Shown piece after piece: positions 21,306 to 32,172 of a stretch of 64,000 nt of DNA. The notes under the pieces were generated by a model. The model searched no databases. It saw only the letters and a list, made by a program, of their open reading frames with translations, and was not told the origin of the DNA. The DNA is from Favolaschia claudopus (Eukaryota; Basidiomycota; Agaricomycetes; Agaricales; Mycenaceae): NCBI GenBank assembly GCA_037176885.1, contig JAWWNJ010000093.1, positions 124,001 through 188,000 on the forward strand. The letters run 5' to 3'. Within the stretch, counting starts at the first letter, position 1, and each line of letters starts with the position of its first letter. Both the position numbers and the translations under genes were made by a program.

Positions 21306-21786
21306 TTGACCAACTTCAATATGATGCAAACGACCGTCCGCAAACGCGCGAAACCACGCGTTTCAGTCAACGATCGCCTCGTAAATCTGGAGGAGGCTGT
21401 TCAGGGGTTGAGAAATGAGATTAACGGCGTCCGGGATCGTGTGGAAACCTCGCCAAGTGCGTCCGCTAGACTGTTTTTCTCATTCGTCTCTGAACTATCT
21501 ATCAGATAAATCGGCCGCTTCTCCACCTCCGAGCACGCCGCTGCACAAACGCAAACGCACCGCAAGTGACGCCGAGCTAGGCTCACCTCGTATGCGCCGC
21601 AGCTCCCTTCTCGTCAGTACTCCCGAGAGGGAAGAGAATGGTCGCGAGCTCACAGCCGCAATCCACCGGGACGTAATCGCCGCCGTTCAGCTACACGTTC
21701 GCAGTCGTGCCGAAGCATCGGAGCGTTATAACTCGACGCAACTCCCCAATCGACGTCGATATTTAAAACGAAGGGTTAATTATTAG
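21306..21786 (+). CDS. small basic coiled-coil protein, two exons
   Basis: Exons 21306-21456 and 21506-21786 with a 49-bp intron give 143 residues. Residues 1-51 include 'RVSVNDRLVNLEEAVQGL' and 'EINGVRDRVE', a short heptad-like coiled coil. The middle is Pro/Ser-rich with a basic 'HKRKRTASDAE' nuclear-localisation-like patch, and the C-terminus is helical and basic ('RNRRRYLKRRVNY'-like). No family recognised. The intron joins in frame and all stops fit, so it may be a real gene or the regulatory ORF of a decayed element. Upstream frames are closed by a stop at 21307. Confidence 0.5.
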
Positions 21787-22050
21787 CTGTGTATGTATTC
21801 AAAATATTATTCTATATACAAAAATCTTGTGTCCCGCCCTCGTTTCTTCACCTGAGGAAGCCGCTGGCGCACGGGATGTGCGCATTCGCACTGCCCCGGG
21901 CGTACGCTGCTACCGCAAGGCTGAATGAAATCGCACATTTCTCTTAGGAACGGCTTTGCTTCCATTTGATTTATACAATTAAAATTACTCCTCATCCATT
22001 TCAGTCTCGCTCACACCTCCCGCCTCCCTCAATGCGCTCAAAGCTGCGTC

Positions 22051-22275
22051 TCAACCCTCGTCTGCACCCGTTGCGGTTCCAGCACTGCCTAGGCTGGTAT
22101 CGCGGTCGGGAAAGAGCTCGTGATCCCACATCTCGAAGAGCGCTACCACCGGCTTCGAACGATCGCGCAAACCCTGAAGAAGATAGCGAAGGTAATCCTC
22201 ATACCATTTATACCAGTTGATTCCCGTCTGTGGGCCCTTCTTTGTGTGGGTGTTGTCCGGCGACAGAGTCCACAA
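22051..22275 (-). pseudogene. unrecognised coding fragment
   Basis: Reads 'GINWYKWYEDYLRYLLQGLR' then 'SKPVVALFEMWDHELFPDRD', convincingly protein-like, followed by a TGA and, in the same frame, 'DAALSALREAGGVSETEMDE' up to the next stop near 21986. Probably a 3' exon with one nonsense change. Family unknown to me. Confidence 0.35.
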
Positions 22276-22619
22276 CGTCTATTAGACTCGACACCAGTCG
22301 ATATTGACGGGCACTGTAATCAGAGCACGTCAATAACGACTGGAGCTTAATCACCGGTAGCCAAGGGAGAACAGATTTTCTCCCACGCTTTTCAAAGACT
22401 TCGTCAAAATTTCGAGTAGCTGCTGGTAAAAGTTTTTTGTATGCAAATTCTGAGCCGGCAGATCTCTAGTATTTAGAATTATAAGACTTCGGACGTGCTC
22501 AGAATTTTTTTATCTTTCACTACGGCCTCGTAATGAAGGAAGCTTTGAGGACGAAGTAGCAGTCACGTTTGGCCACCACGTCATGCATGCACCGCCTTCT
22601 TGATCCCAAGGGCCTTCGG

Positions 22620-22760
22620 TAGTGCTGCCGGGAGCTGAGTTGGAGCTGAGCTCGAGGTGATTGCCCATCAGCTCGCTCGAGCTCGGAGTTGGGCCGAGGC
22701 AGCTCGGAGCTGACATCCATAAATGGAAGTTTCCGTCCCACGGTTCCCCGTCTCCTCGTT
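22620..22760 (+). mobile_element. hAT MITE, left end only (TAGTGCTGCCGG family)
   Basis: 22620-22740 aligns with 29460-29580 (GGGAGCTGAGTTGGAGCTGA and GATTGCCCATCAGCTCGCT shared). The right end with a duplicated GCCTTCGG was not found, so it is truncated. Confidence 0.6.
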
Positions 22761-22925
22761 TTGAGCTGCATTGCACTGTTTTGACCTCGTATGCACCTCT
22801 AAAATGTGCTACAATTCTCCAATAAGTACAATAAACATATGCACAATAAAAGACTATACAGTTTATGAGTAAATTATGGAACAATACAAAGCACAATGAT
22901 TATATAAGTGAATACAACGCAAAAA

Positions 22926-24184
22926 TCAAACGGGCGAAGCCCAGGAAGATTCTATAAGATCCTCAAGCTCTTGAGTACGCCCTGCCGCAATCAACCTTTC
23001 TGCTACATCAGGGTCAATATCAACAACAGACAGATCTTCCTCAGTTACGACGAAGTCCTCGCAAAATTTGATGCGATCCTGTCGATAAATAAATTTGAGA
23101 ATCTGGAGCATTTCCATCATCTCGGGGGAGAGACTGTTGCGTAGGGAGGCATCTGTGTCCTTGCTGGAAGAGAAAACACGCTCGCATGGTACCGCAGAAG
23201 CCTGAACAGGCAATACATCAAGCGCCACGCGAAATAGGTAACGGAACCGATATTGACGAGCCTGCAACATTTTTCAGACCAACATTGTATAAGAACATAC
23301 TTAAACTCACCTCCCAGTAGCGGAGCAAGTCAAGGTCCTCATACTCTGGGTCCGAGCCTCCCAGCAAACCCTCCTTCTCATAGTCATTCAGCTCCGCATC
23401 GACAATATGTTCATCTTCGGCAGCAGCACGGCGCTCTGCCTCTACTTGCTCTTCCTCCGAAAGCGGCTGCGGACTTCGAGTACTCGGTGGGGATTCGATG
23501 TCGGAAGCAGACAGCTCTTTTACAAGAGCACCAAGCTTCGCAAACCCAGATTTCTGGGCACGAGCGGCATGGGATGCAGACGGCGTGTGAACAGCGCGGC
23601 GGCTGGCGGTCGAAGGTATGTGCACAGTGCTCGGAGAGTTCTGGTGAGCGCGGAACTCCCGGCGGTACTCCAGCATCTTGGGAGTTTGTCAGTAGCGCAG
23701 TATAATGTAAAAGTTGGGACGCACCGCTGCACGAATCCAGGTTCTGGCTTCTTCAGCATCTGATGAAGACCAGTTGTCCCTTAGCCACTGGAGTTTTGTC
23801 GTCGGATTTAGAACTGAAAGTTAAATATGAGTGATTGAAGCGAATTAAGAGACAAACAAGGAAGTAATTACCCATCGCTAGCGCATACATTCGAGTGCGC
23901 CGAGACATCCCAAGATATTCTGTGAATTTGTCGACAGCGGCGTTGATACCGAGACTGATTTTCGGGAGCTCTCGTGCAAGAAGCTTGAGGGCGGCAATGA
24001 GCTGCTCGTAGAGTGGAAGCACATAGGACAGGGTAGGTGCTTTCTCCGCAGAGACTATCTCCTGGACAAGATGCGGAACCTGTAAAAACCGCCGAATGTC
24101 GATGAGAACAGTCTTGGTGACTGGATCGAGTCGATCATCCGAAATTTCGACTTGCATTGGGTCATCGAGAAATGCCTCAACAGC
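22926..24184 (-). CDS. hAT transposase, C-terminal part with dimerisation domain
   Basis: Four exons on the minus strand, 24184-23872, 23813-23725, 23676-23311 and 23261-22926, join in frame to 368 codons through introns of 48-58 bp. Early part: 'TKTVLIDIRRFLQVPHLVQE' and 'FTEYLGMSRRTRMYALAMVL' crossing into 'NPTTKLQWLRDNWSSSDAEE', the pattern before the hAT dimer domain. Exon 3 is an acidic linker ending 'DLDLLRYWE'. Exon 4 holds the hAT C-terminal dimerisation signature 'ASAVPCERVFSSSKDTDASL' and 'LSPEMMEMLQILKF'. The N-terminal BED finger and first catalytic Asp are absent, since upstream of 24184 is an intron carrying a CACTA-like terminus. It may be a 5'-truncated element or a domesticated copy; no TIRs identified. 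Confidence 0.75.
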
Positions 24185-24217
24185 CTAAACGAAATTCCAA
24201 GTCAAATTCAATCACTA

Positions 24218-24420
24218 CACTGTGCAGAGGGAAGGTTTTGAAATTCATGATGTTGTTCAGGACCTTGTGTTAGATATTTCGTCGTCATTTGTGTTGAATT
24301 TCATGATCTTTTGTCGGATTTCATGACAAAACGTTATGATCCGGGGTCCTGAAATTCCTAACGACTGTGGGCCCGTTCCTAACGTTTTTTCATGACATTT
24401 TGTCATGATCTTAGCAATGA
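24218..24420. mobile_element. CACTA-like element end, probably in the hAT gene intron
   Basis: Begins CACTGTGCAGAGGG after CTA and carries TTTCATGA/TCATGAAA subterminal repeats up to 24415, as in 28586-29435. A right end near 24538 followed by CTA is possible but weak. Confidence 0.45.
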
Positions 24421-24839
24421 TTCGTCCGGAAGTACAACCAAGGTAGCCAGCTATCCCGACGCCTTACTCCTTATCAAACTCCATGGAAGAGGTATAAAAC
24501 AGGATATATTTCAAGTACTGGACGATACAGTTGCAGTACTACTAGTATAATACTCTGACCTTCAAAATCTCGCCACCATCACGATCAGCCGTACTTGATC
24601 AGCTTGCGTGGCTCGGAAACACATGTGACACTACGGAGAATGAAAAAGTGGTATGTAGATAGAGAAGGGAAGTAACTCACCGCGTTAGACAGATCACTGA
24701 ATGCTCTGTCGTCATCGAAGAGCCAAGTTACCACGATAGGGAAAGAGCGCATTAATGAGCTGCAATGCACTCTCGCAGTATCACTCACAATATTACCCTG
24801 TCCAACCACTTCATCCCGGCTCATCCTTCGCCACCCCTT

Positions 24840-25558
24840 AATCCTTTGAGAGTCTTGCGCACTGCAGAGAGATCTAGCTCGTTTTGGGAGATGAGACGAG
24901 GCCGCTCGGTAGCGACAACTCGAAGGCCGTGAAGGCCTGGATTACGAGGCGGGATCTGGCGACTGCGACGATCATTGGCCGCCTCGATCCGTCCCAATTC
25001 GCTCACGTTCGGGCATTTGAGGAGGATCCGAAGGGGATGTGGGACCGGTTGGAGGAGATGTTTCTCAGCACTGGGCTGGGAGGTGTTGTTGCGATGTGGA
25101 GGAAGTTCTACACTCTCCGTAAGCCTGACGGACCCTCGAGCATGCGCGCTTACATCGCTTCCGTTCGAGCCCATGCGGAGAAACTCGAGCGCCTTTACGA
25201 GGACAAGCCGTCGGATGCACAGATTATTGCGACACTTCTCATGTCCCTCCCTGCTTCGTACAACACCCTCATTATTTCCCTCGACTCTCACCCCCAGCAC
25301 GACGAGCTGGAATTTGTTATCGGTCGCTTGCTCAACGAAGAAACACGTCAGGAAGCTGAGCTTTCTGTCACCCTCGACTCGGACCTCTCCGCTTCTGCGC
25401 TCACCGCCCGCACTTACCGCGATCGTTCCCGCATTACATGCTTCAAATGCAAGAAGCTCGGACTTTACCAGAACGAATGCCCCGAACCCGGCCCTCTCGT
25501 TCCTATCCCCGGCCGCGACGCCGCCACGGCTGCCGTCGTCGACACATACCAGTTTTGA
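24840..25558 (+). pseudogene. Ty1/Copia-type Gag, no pol
   Basis: A Gag core from 24884 reads 'DPKGMWDRLEEMFLSTGLGG', 'MWRKFYTLRKPDGPSSMRAY' and 'LLMSLPASYNTLIISLDSHP', the capsid pattern of copia-type Gag. The zinc knuckle 'CFKCKKLGLYQNEC' has Leu where the metal-binding His should be. Upstream, 24845-24890 continues the Gag in other frames with a shift and a stop ('ALRTAE' then 'LVLGDETRP'), so the true N-terminus is broken. The frame ends 25 residues after the knuckle with no protease, integrase or RT. Confidence 0.7.
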
Positions 25559-25660
25559 TTCTTCCCCGCCATCGCTCCAGTGGGAGCCGTCGTTATTGGA
25601 CTTCTTTTCTTGCTACCTATTGCTAATGTCGAGTATACGGCGCGTGTTGATCAGTGGGAG

Positions 25661-25869
25661 TGTTGAAGGGTAAGATCATCACGCGCCGATAACCCTTTCT
25701 GTCCGTTTCCTTGATACACCCCTCCTTTCCGTCTCGTCCATATCTTGCTTATATGGCCTCGTATCCACCGATTATAGTAGCTCTCGCACCCCCCACTTTG
25801 TCGCTCTCTTGCACCCAGAATATACCTGCTTGCGCTCATTTCTCGTGTGATCCATAACCTGTTCTATAC
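25661..25869 (+). repeat. candidate Copia LTR
   Basis: Begins TGTTGAAGGGTAAGATCATC after a purine stretch (CAGTGGGAG) and could end TTCTATACA. It lies 100 bp after the Gag remnant, as if pol were deleted. No second copy in the window, so unconfirmed. Confidence 0.3.
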
Positions 25870-27367
25870 AAAATATTGGGTGGACTCGGACGTTCAGACG
25901 TGCATTCCACGCGGGCTGTGCTAAATAGCAGCATATGAAGGAAGATTACTTCTGTCTATATTCTCATCACCTGGAATCCGCTCAACAGCCCAACGGGGTG
26001 GCGGTAAAGAAACCTTGAAAGGTACATAAGAATTATTACTCCTTGAAATGTAGGAAAAACGTACCACAACCAAACCGTGACTGCGGAGAAACGTATTGCG
26101 GCTCCGGCTGCGACCGAATAGGATACTATCCTAACCCGTGATGTGTCCTCGAAATTGATGCAGGCCCATATTGTTCCGAATTCTTCAATTTTTTTGCTCG
26201 GCATTGAAGGGTATGTATAGTCACATGTGATACATACTCTTGAATATTTAGGGGATTTATGAGTGAGTGCGGTGGGGAGGAGGAACCTTCCGAGGTGGGG
26301 ACAGGAAGTGAACTCGTTTTTGGCAGGCGTTTGGCAGGGTCACAAAATGTCACAAAAACATCCTTTTCATTTGTTCAGACCGCTACAGGCAACGGATGGC
26401 TCCAAAAATCGATATATGGGCTCAAGATATAAGAGGAATTGTCATTGTTTTTTTCTGAGTACCGGAGAGGGAAAACAGGGTGAGGATCAGCAAAAGGTTC
26501 ACTTCACGGGTCAAGGACACATCACGGGTGAGGATAGTATTTTGCCAAGTTAGATGGACCGGCGACAGGATTCTGGCTGTGAAATTGGTTGCGCGCAGCC
26601 AAAACATTGGTTCCTTGAGATCGCTTCCGGTCGCGGCGCACTTGAGTCGCTCTTGCACGTTGGGCTTTGAGAAGATCAGGATCGATAGTAGGCATTGAGG
26701 ACTACTAGATCTTATTGAAAAGTTGCTAAGTGTAAAGAAAGCTCAAACCCACACTATATATTGGCCAGAATTTTTGACTCGGAAGGAGTTAAGAGAAGTT
26801 ATTTCTGCCAAGCAGGTGGAAGTGAAGTCAAAACTCAAGCCACTGGACACCGCTCTATGTAAGAGGTCTTAGTCAGCAGCAAACGCTGGCCGCGCGGCAG
26901 ACTTCACACCAATGGGCTATTCTAGGACCCCTGTCAATCAACTATGAGGCCTGCCAGGCAAAATCCGGATTTTGGGACATCTTATCCGGACCCCATATTG
27001 GGAATATCTTATCCGAATTCAGAGCAGGCTTCACCCAAGGTCGATGTTTTATCCGGACCATTGACCAGGCCTCGGGCCGCAGAAAATTGGCTAAAATCAG
27101 GAAAAAAAAAGTGCAGAAAAATCGAAATTTTCGCCTCACCGCACGGCTCCAAGTGATGACGGGCATTGCCGTTGGCCGAAACGGCATGTTTGTTCTTGTT
27201 TGCTCTCCCTTGCCACACCTGATTTCCATGTTCCTTCGATTTCTGGATTCCATGTCATGGAAGAAATGATAACATTCTGAACTCATTCTCGCTGTAAAAG
27301 TTGGTTCAAATACATCGATTTACTTGGCTCAACCGTAAAAATAATTGTTTCACCATCATAAAATAAA
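25870..27367. other. no confident gene; inverted-repeat traces
   Basis: 26112-26148 recurs inverted at 26509-26545 (GGACACATCACGGGT, GAGGATAGTA), bracketing about 400 bp. 26943-27070 repeats TTATCCGGACC and AGGCCTG blocks. Remaining frames are short and unrecognised. Confidence 0.4.
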
Positions 27368-27760
27368 TTACTCGACAACATCCTCCCACTCAGCATCCTC
27401 ATTGGCACCAAATCCGAATTCGTCGACAGTAATCAGCTCTTCTGTGACCTGAATCGAGTCGTCTGACTCGGCAGTGGGGGCCAGAGCACTGAAGCGCATC
27501 AGAAAACATTGTATGAGGAAGGTTAAAGTACAAACCGCCTCGAAAGTTCGCGTTCTCGGGCTTCCAAAACCAATTTACGTCGAACTGCAACAGTCGACAT
27601 ATCCTTCCAAAGTATTTTGACAAGAACAGCGTCTTTTAATCGGTCCCGGTACACCGCCAATTGGTCTTTAAGTTGTGCTGAAATAATCACATTGATTTTG
27701 CGAATGTCGAGCTCGAGGGCTGTCAGGACCCCGAAACCAACCTCCCAAGGCAGCATGTGT
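27368..27760 (-). CDS. hypothetical protein, C-terminal exons
   Basis: Exon 27756-27536 reads 'WEVGFGVLTALELDIRKINV', 'SAQLKDQLAVYRDRLKDAV' and 'RRKLVLEARERELSRR'. After a 47-bp intron (27489-27535) it continues in frame to an acidic tail 'ITVDEFGFGANEDAEWEDVV' and stop at 27368. Helical and then acidic; no family recognised. Upstream, 27760-27914 is protein-like in a different frame ('DVELVIGHGICPIMEHYNY'), so the gene is probably 5'-damaged. Confidence 0.45.
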
Positions 27761-27914
27761 GAATGGAATATCCCGGTCGCGGGTAGTGAATCTCACGCAA
27801 GGAATAGTTATAGTGCTCCATAATTGGACAAATTCCGTGCCCAATAACCAGTTCTACGTCTCGACAAATGGATTTTGTCATCTTGGCACTCATATTACTC
27901 GAAATTAACTTCAT

Positions 27915-28585
27915 TTATTTACCGTGCTCTGAATGAGACCCGGAAATGATAGCGAAGTTGAAGGACTGTGTCTCAGATGTCCCCGTTGCATTATACTCAA
28001 TCTAACAACGCTGTGGTTGGCAATTCAATCACAAAATCTGTATGATTCTGGTGGAGCTGCCGCAATTGACGTCCAGTTTACTCAAAACCCGTTAACAAAC
28101 CGATCAAAGCACATCTAAATAAATGGCCGACCACTTTCCACGAGCCTCGAGTATCTTTTGAATTCTACCGATCGTGAGGACTGAATTTTGAAGCTTCAAT
28201 TCAATTTTGCGGCTGACTGGCGGCACAAAGAACCAGTTGCGGGATGGGGAAAGATCAAGCACTGCCCTTCAATTCATGTTTCTGCATAACCTACTATGCC
28301 AAACTTTGAATGATATGCAACACTTAAGTTAGATTCAGAATGAGCTGGGACACGCACCGGACATAGCCGTTGACGTTATGTCAATGGCTGTCCAACGGTT
28401 CCCGAAGCTCCGCGGTCCGAACACGAATGATTCCTTTCGTTCTCAATCTATACTGCACCAAACAACGCCGTTAAACAACATGTATTGTACTAGGACTCGG
28501 CGGCAGTGTTTCACGCACATTGATGCGCCGCTTTTTGAATTGGTTTCCACAAATAAGATTGTTGCGCGCTTCTCTCGTCACCTCT
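27915..28585. other. nothing recognised
   Basis: AT-moderate sequence without coherent coding, repeats or RNA signals. Confidence 0.4.
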
Positions 28586-28814
28586 CACTGTGCCAACCAA
28601 GGGTCATGAAATTCATGATGTTTCTCGTCATGACTTTCCTGACGATTTGTCCGGAAATTCATGGTGATTTAGCGGAAATTCATAACAAAACATCATGACT
28701 CGGAGTCGTGTTTTCATGATGATTATGGGGCTGTTCATGATGATTTTTCATGATGTTTCATTAACAAATTCAGGGCAAAACATCATGAAAATGAGGCCAG
28801 AGCGGGGCAAATAA

Positions 28815-28890
28815 ATTGGGGTACCGGCAGCCGGAGTCGAACCCCGGACCGCCGCACTGCGGTGGTGTAGCGCAACGCGGATTATTACTC
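28815..28890 (-). repeat. tRNA-like segment
   Basis: On the minus strand contains a strong box B (GGGGTTCGACTCCGG) preceded by ACACCACCGCAGTGCGG, but no proper acceptor stem. Probably a degraded tRNA-derived piece inside the CACTA-like element. Confidence 0.3.
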
Positions 28891-28911
28891 TTAGACTAAT
28901 GAAGATTTTGA

Positions 28912-29043
28912 GGCTCCATTCGGTTGCGTCACTTCGGAGCACTTGACGTCACTTAAGAGTATTTCTCACCAAAAGTTTGGCGTGGAATTTTTCCCAAGTG
29001 CTCCAAAGTGACGCTAGCTAAGACACGACAGCCGAATGGAGCC
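28912..29043. mobile_element. MITE nested in the CACTA-like element, 3-bp TSD TGA
   Basis: Inverted ends GGCTCCATTCGG with a longer imperfect arm (CGTCAC..GGAGCACTTG), flanked by TGA (28909-28911, 29044-29046). A 3-bp TSD suggests PIF/Harbinger type. 132 bp. Confidence 0.7.
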
Positions 29044-29459
29044 TGAGGGACATGGGATTTCAGTCCATACATGTCACTAGCGTATCTGTTCTCAAGTTGT
29101 TGACTGAGCTCAAACTGAGCTATTGACTTGTTAACCAACCGATTTTCAGTAGGCTGTAGTTGACAGACCTACTAGCACCATGTATTGGTGTCACACTGGG
29201 ATGAGCACACTATGCACTCAACATCTGGTGGACTTAGCAAAAAAAAAAAAATGAGTAGTTGTTTCATGACGAAAATTCATGATGTTTTGTCATGAATCCA
29301 TATTGTCACAAAAGCAAGTTTCTGAGCATCATGAAAGCCGTCTTGAAATTCATAACGTCGTTCATGACAAAACATCATGAAACCTGAATTTCATAACAAT
29401 CTGCATGAATTTCATGATGAATACTTTGCACAGTGTCTCGTCACTCAAGCGGCGACAAT

Positions 29460-29896
29460 TAGTGTTGCCGGGAGCTGAGTTGGAGCTGAACTCGAGTTGA
29501 TTGCCCATCAGCTCGCTGTCAGCTCGAGTTGACCGGAGCTGGCTCAGAGCTGATACCGGATATGGGAATCTAGTGTCCCAGGGTTCATCTTTCCACCCGA
29601 AGGGCAAAATTTTAGGGGAGAATGGACCAAATTTTTATGTGGAAGGTTTTCCTGAGCTCTCTTCAAGCTCAAACTGCTTTTTATACGTCGAAAACGGCCA
29701 AGAAACGGCCAATACAGAAACTGGGGAAGGAGTGTGATGTCACTCAGTTGCACCACCCGAAATGTCACGTCGTCCGCTTTGGGTGACGAGGGTGGAGTCG
29801 AGGCGAGCTGGCATCACCTCGAGGTGCCGCTTTTGGGAAGGGGTCGAGTTGGAGTTGAACTCAGCTCGGAGCTAGCTCCAGCTTCCGGCAACACTA
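29460..29896. mobile_element. hAT MITE, complete, TSD GCGACAAT
   Basis: TIRs TAGTGTTGCCGG at both ends, with the 8-bp GCGACAAT duplicated (29452-29459, 29897-29904). 437 bp, rich in GAGCT. Family also at 22620 and 14299 (incomplete). Confidence 0.9.
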
Positions 29897-29944
29897 GCGA
29901 CAATCAGCATGGGCCTTTCACGTCTTGTCTTTCGGAGATCTCGG

Positions 29945-30360
29945 CGTGTCCCACAAGAAAATGTGGCCTTGGATTTCCATGGGACACGCGCAAATTGGCT
30001 GGGCGCCTCTCCCACAGCGTGTCCCAGGCAAAACTGGATCCCGGCCCGTCATGGGACACGCAGAGCAGGCCGCCGCCCAACTGCATCGGGCGTAAATGTT
30101 CTCACACGTGTGCCGCGTACTTACGATATTTCCGCGGGACTTCTTTGCTATTCCCTCCCGCCTCTACCGCTTGTGATGGCGCGTCAATGGGATCATTCAA
30201 ATTACCCGAAATGTACGTAAAGTTTAATAACGCGTGTTCAATGGCCTTTAAGCATTCAAAAGCATTCGGTGCCCCGGGGCCGCCCCACCCCGAGCCCGCA
30301 AACAGCCAGCGTGTCCCGGGACACGCTGGCGCTGCCATTTCCCTTATTGGGCCGTGTCCC
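29945..30360. repeat. cluster of CGTGTCCC / GGGACACG hairpins with a 26-bp palindrome
   Basis: Seven copies of the 8-mer. Two pairs form hairpins with stem GCGTGTCCCA (29944-29989 and 30017-30061). 30305-30330 is a perfect 26-bp palindrome with no spacer, and a single copy is at 30353. It overlaps the 3' end of the recombinase pseudogene. Confidence 0.8.
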
Positions 30361-31772
30361 ATAGAAACTAAGCGTTGTCCGTCCACGAGGGAAGGCCATT
30401 GAGCGGGTCCTGGTCCAATATACGTGAGCCGGGAGGAGCATGAAGGTGGAGGGTCCGCCCGGAAGAGCTCCTGGGTGTCCGAAGGTGTTGTTCCGAGTGC
30501 GCCCGCGCCGGTAGGCCACTTTCTCCAAATTTCGGCCAAAGGAGCGCCTGGTGGGTCAGGAGAACGTGTCGAGCTTTGTAGGAAAGCCAGGGAGTCCGAT
30601 GTCGAGCCCAAGAATCGCGCCAATGATCGCCTATGAAGTCCGGGTCCAGGAGGTCTTAAAATACACCAAATCGGTCCATTGCGATCCAGAATCTCGCCGA
30701 ATCCATTACCACAGCGAAAAGAGTGCGCAGATACCGGAGGATAATCCATGTTCTCGGGCAAGTCCAGTGCCGTTTCGCGAAAATCCAAAATTTGACGTGG
30801 TGGTAGGGATCCTGGTCCAGAAGGCAGCGGTGGCGGCGAACCAGACGGCAGCACCGAAGCCCAAGGAAAGGTCGAGGGCGGCGCGAAGAGCACGAAGATG
30901 CGCTTTGGTGATTGGGCCGCCAGGAGGGCGTTTGAAGGCAACACCATCTCCTTCTTGAGTGATAGTAGCCACTTGTCGTCTCCATGCCATTCCGCCCGAT
31001 TGAAGAGATGCCATAACTGCAGACCGCTCATCCAGTTGCGAATGGTTTTGCCACCACAGGTGCCAGAAGCTTGGGCGATGAAGGCGGCGAGGAGGACGGG
31101 GTCGGCCGGCATTCTCGCTGATTCGCTGATGAGATAGCGGTCGCAGAATTGATGAAAACGGAGGAGGCCGGCACCGTAGGACTCGCGGGTGGCTTCAGTG
31201 GTAGCGCGTAGGAGTGATTCGTAGATGCGACGGTGCAACTCAAGAGGAAGGCCGATGTTGATCATCTTTTCGTGAGCGAGTAGCGAGTGCGGAGACGTCC
31301 ACAACAAGACGCGACGGTCGGCGGGAACGTGAGGACGGTGAGGACTAGGTGCCAGTTCGTTGCCGAATGCAGGGCGGCGAGCTTTTTTGGCGGGCAGCGA
31401 AAGAGCGGCAGCGTCGCGGACAGCCAGTAACGATGACCGTTGGGTAGCGAGGGAGAAGATGGGCAGCGTCTCCGGGGGGGCTGAGTCAATGCTAAGCAGA
31501 AATGAGTGAAGGTTCAGGTATTCATTCAAGCGGACATACTCGGACGATGCGGAGGCGAGGCGAGTGGTAGGCGTGGACGAGGGAAGGCAGGAATTGGGCG
31601 GCGGTTGAGACTGGGTTACTGGTGGGGTTTGCGGAATGATGACAAGCTTGCCGAGCGAGACGGAGAACATAGTGACTGGTGGGTTGGCTGTAGTAGCGGC
31701 GTGGGATTGAAGAAGAGACGGAGCGGTGAAAGTGGAGGAGGGTACGGGGGTGGGTTCGGTAGAGATAGGCAA
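30102..31772 (-). pseudogene. tyrosine recombinase (DIRS/Crypton-like), frameshifted
   Basis: The first 276 codons are open: a Pro/Ser-rich N-terminus, then a core-binding SAM-like domain at residues 182-276 ('LLRATTEATRESYGAGLLRF', 'DPVLLAAFIAQASG', 'TIRNWMSGLQLWHLFNRAEW'). After about 30944 the catalytic half continues in another frame ('KRPPGGPITKAHLRALRAAL' and 'GAAVWFAATAAFW'), then switches again. The catalytic R, HxxR and Y cannot be assembled in one frame. The original frame stays open by composition to 30102. Such recombinases would integrate circular cDNA of DIRS-type elements. No matching direct repeats seen around it. Confidence 0.65.
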
Positions 31773-32172
31773 TAGGAGACCGTCAACCGCAAGCTGCCGA
31801 CGCTCGTCGACCCAGCTCGGCCTAGACTGTGATCGGCCGACAAGGTTGACGTAAGGCTGACATCAGGCCACGCGACTCAGAGTCGTATGTACAGTGTATG
31901 TTTTGGCCAGAAATCTGAATTAATGTGTAGATCCGTTGCAAATGCGAAGATAATATCGCAACCAGGACCAATCTGGGAAATATATCGCGGAATTATTAAT
32001 CTAGGTCGTATTATAAATGTTTTCTTCAGCCAAAGTGAAGCACGAACAGGTTCAGCTGAGGAGCTGGACTCGCGGAGTTTCTGGCTGCTAAAGTGACCAT
32101 AAACTAGGGTTAGGGCTTCACGATCACGCATCTTCCTTTTGATCCCACATCGTCGTCGCGTCTGGCCGCCTC
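31773..32172. other. nothing recognised
   Basis: No coherent coding; contains CGACTCAGAGTCG (31874-31886), a short palindrome. Confidence 0.35.

Larger units (their letters stand above)
28586..29435. mobile_element. CACTA-like non-autonomous transposon, TSD TCT
   Basis: Ends CACTGTGCCAACC and, inverted, CACTGTGCAAAG, flanked by TCT (28583-28585, 29436-29438). Subterminal ATGAAATTCATGATG / TTTTGTCATGA motifs recur at least ten times. The interior carries a TGA-flanked MITE and a tRNA-like box B (28815-28890). No transposase. Confidence 0.78.

Noticed and set aside
28815..28890. tRNA gene
   Set aside because: Box-B-like motif only; no full cloverleaf and it lies inside a transposon.
30102..30700. 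Treating the last 200 residues of the recombinase frame as protein
   Set aside because: The conserved recombinase blocks move to other frames after 30944, so this stretch is a non-native frame.
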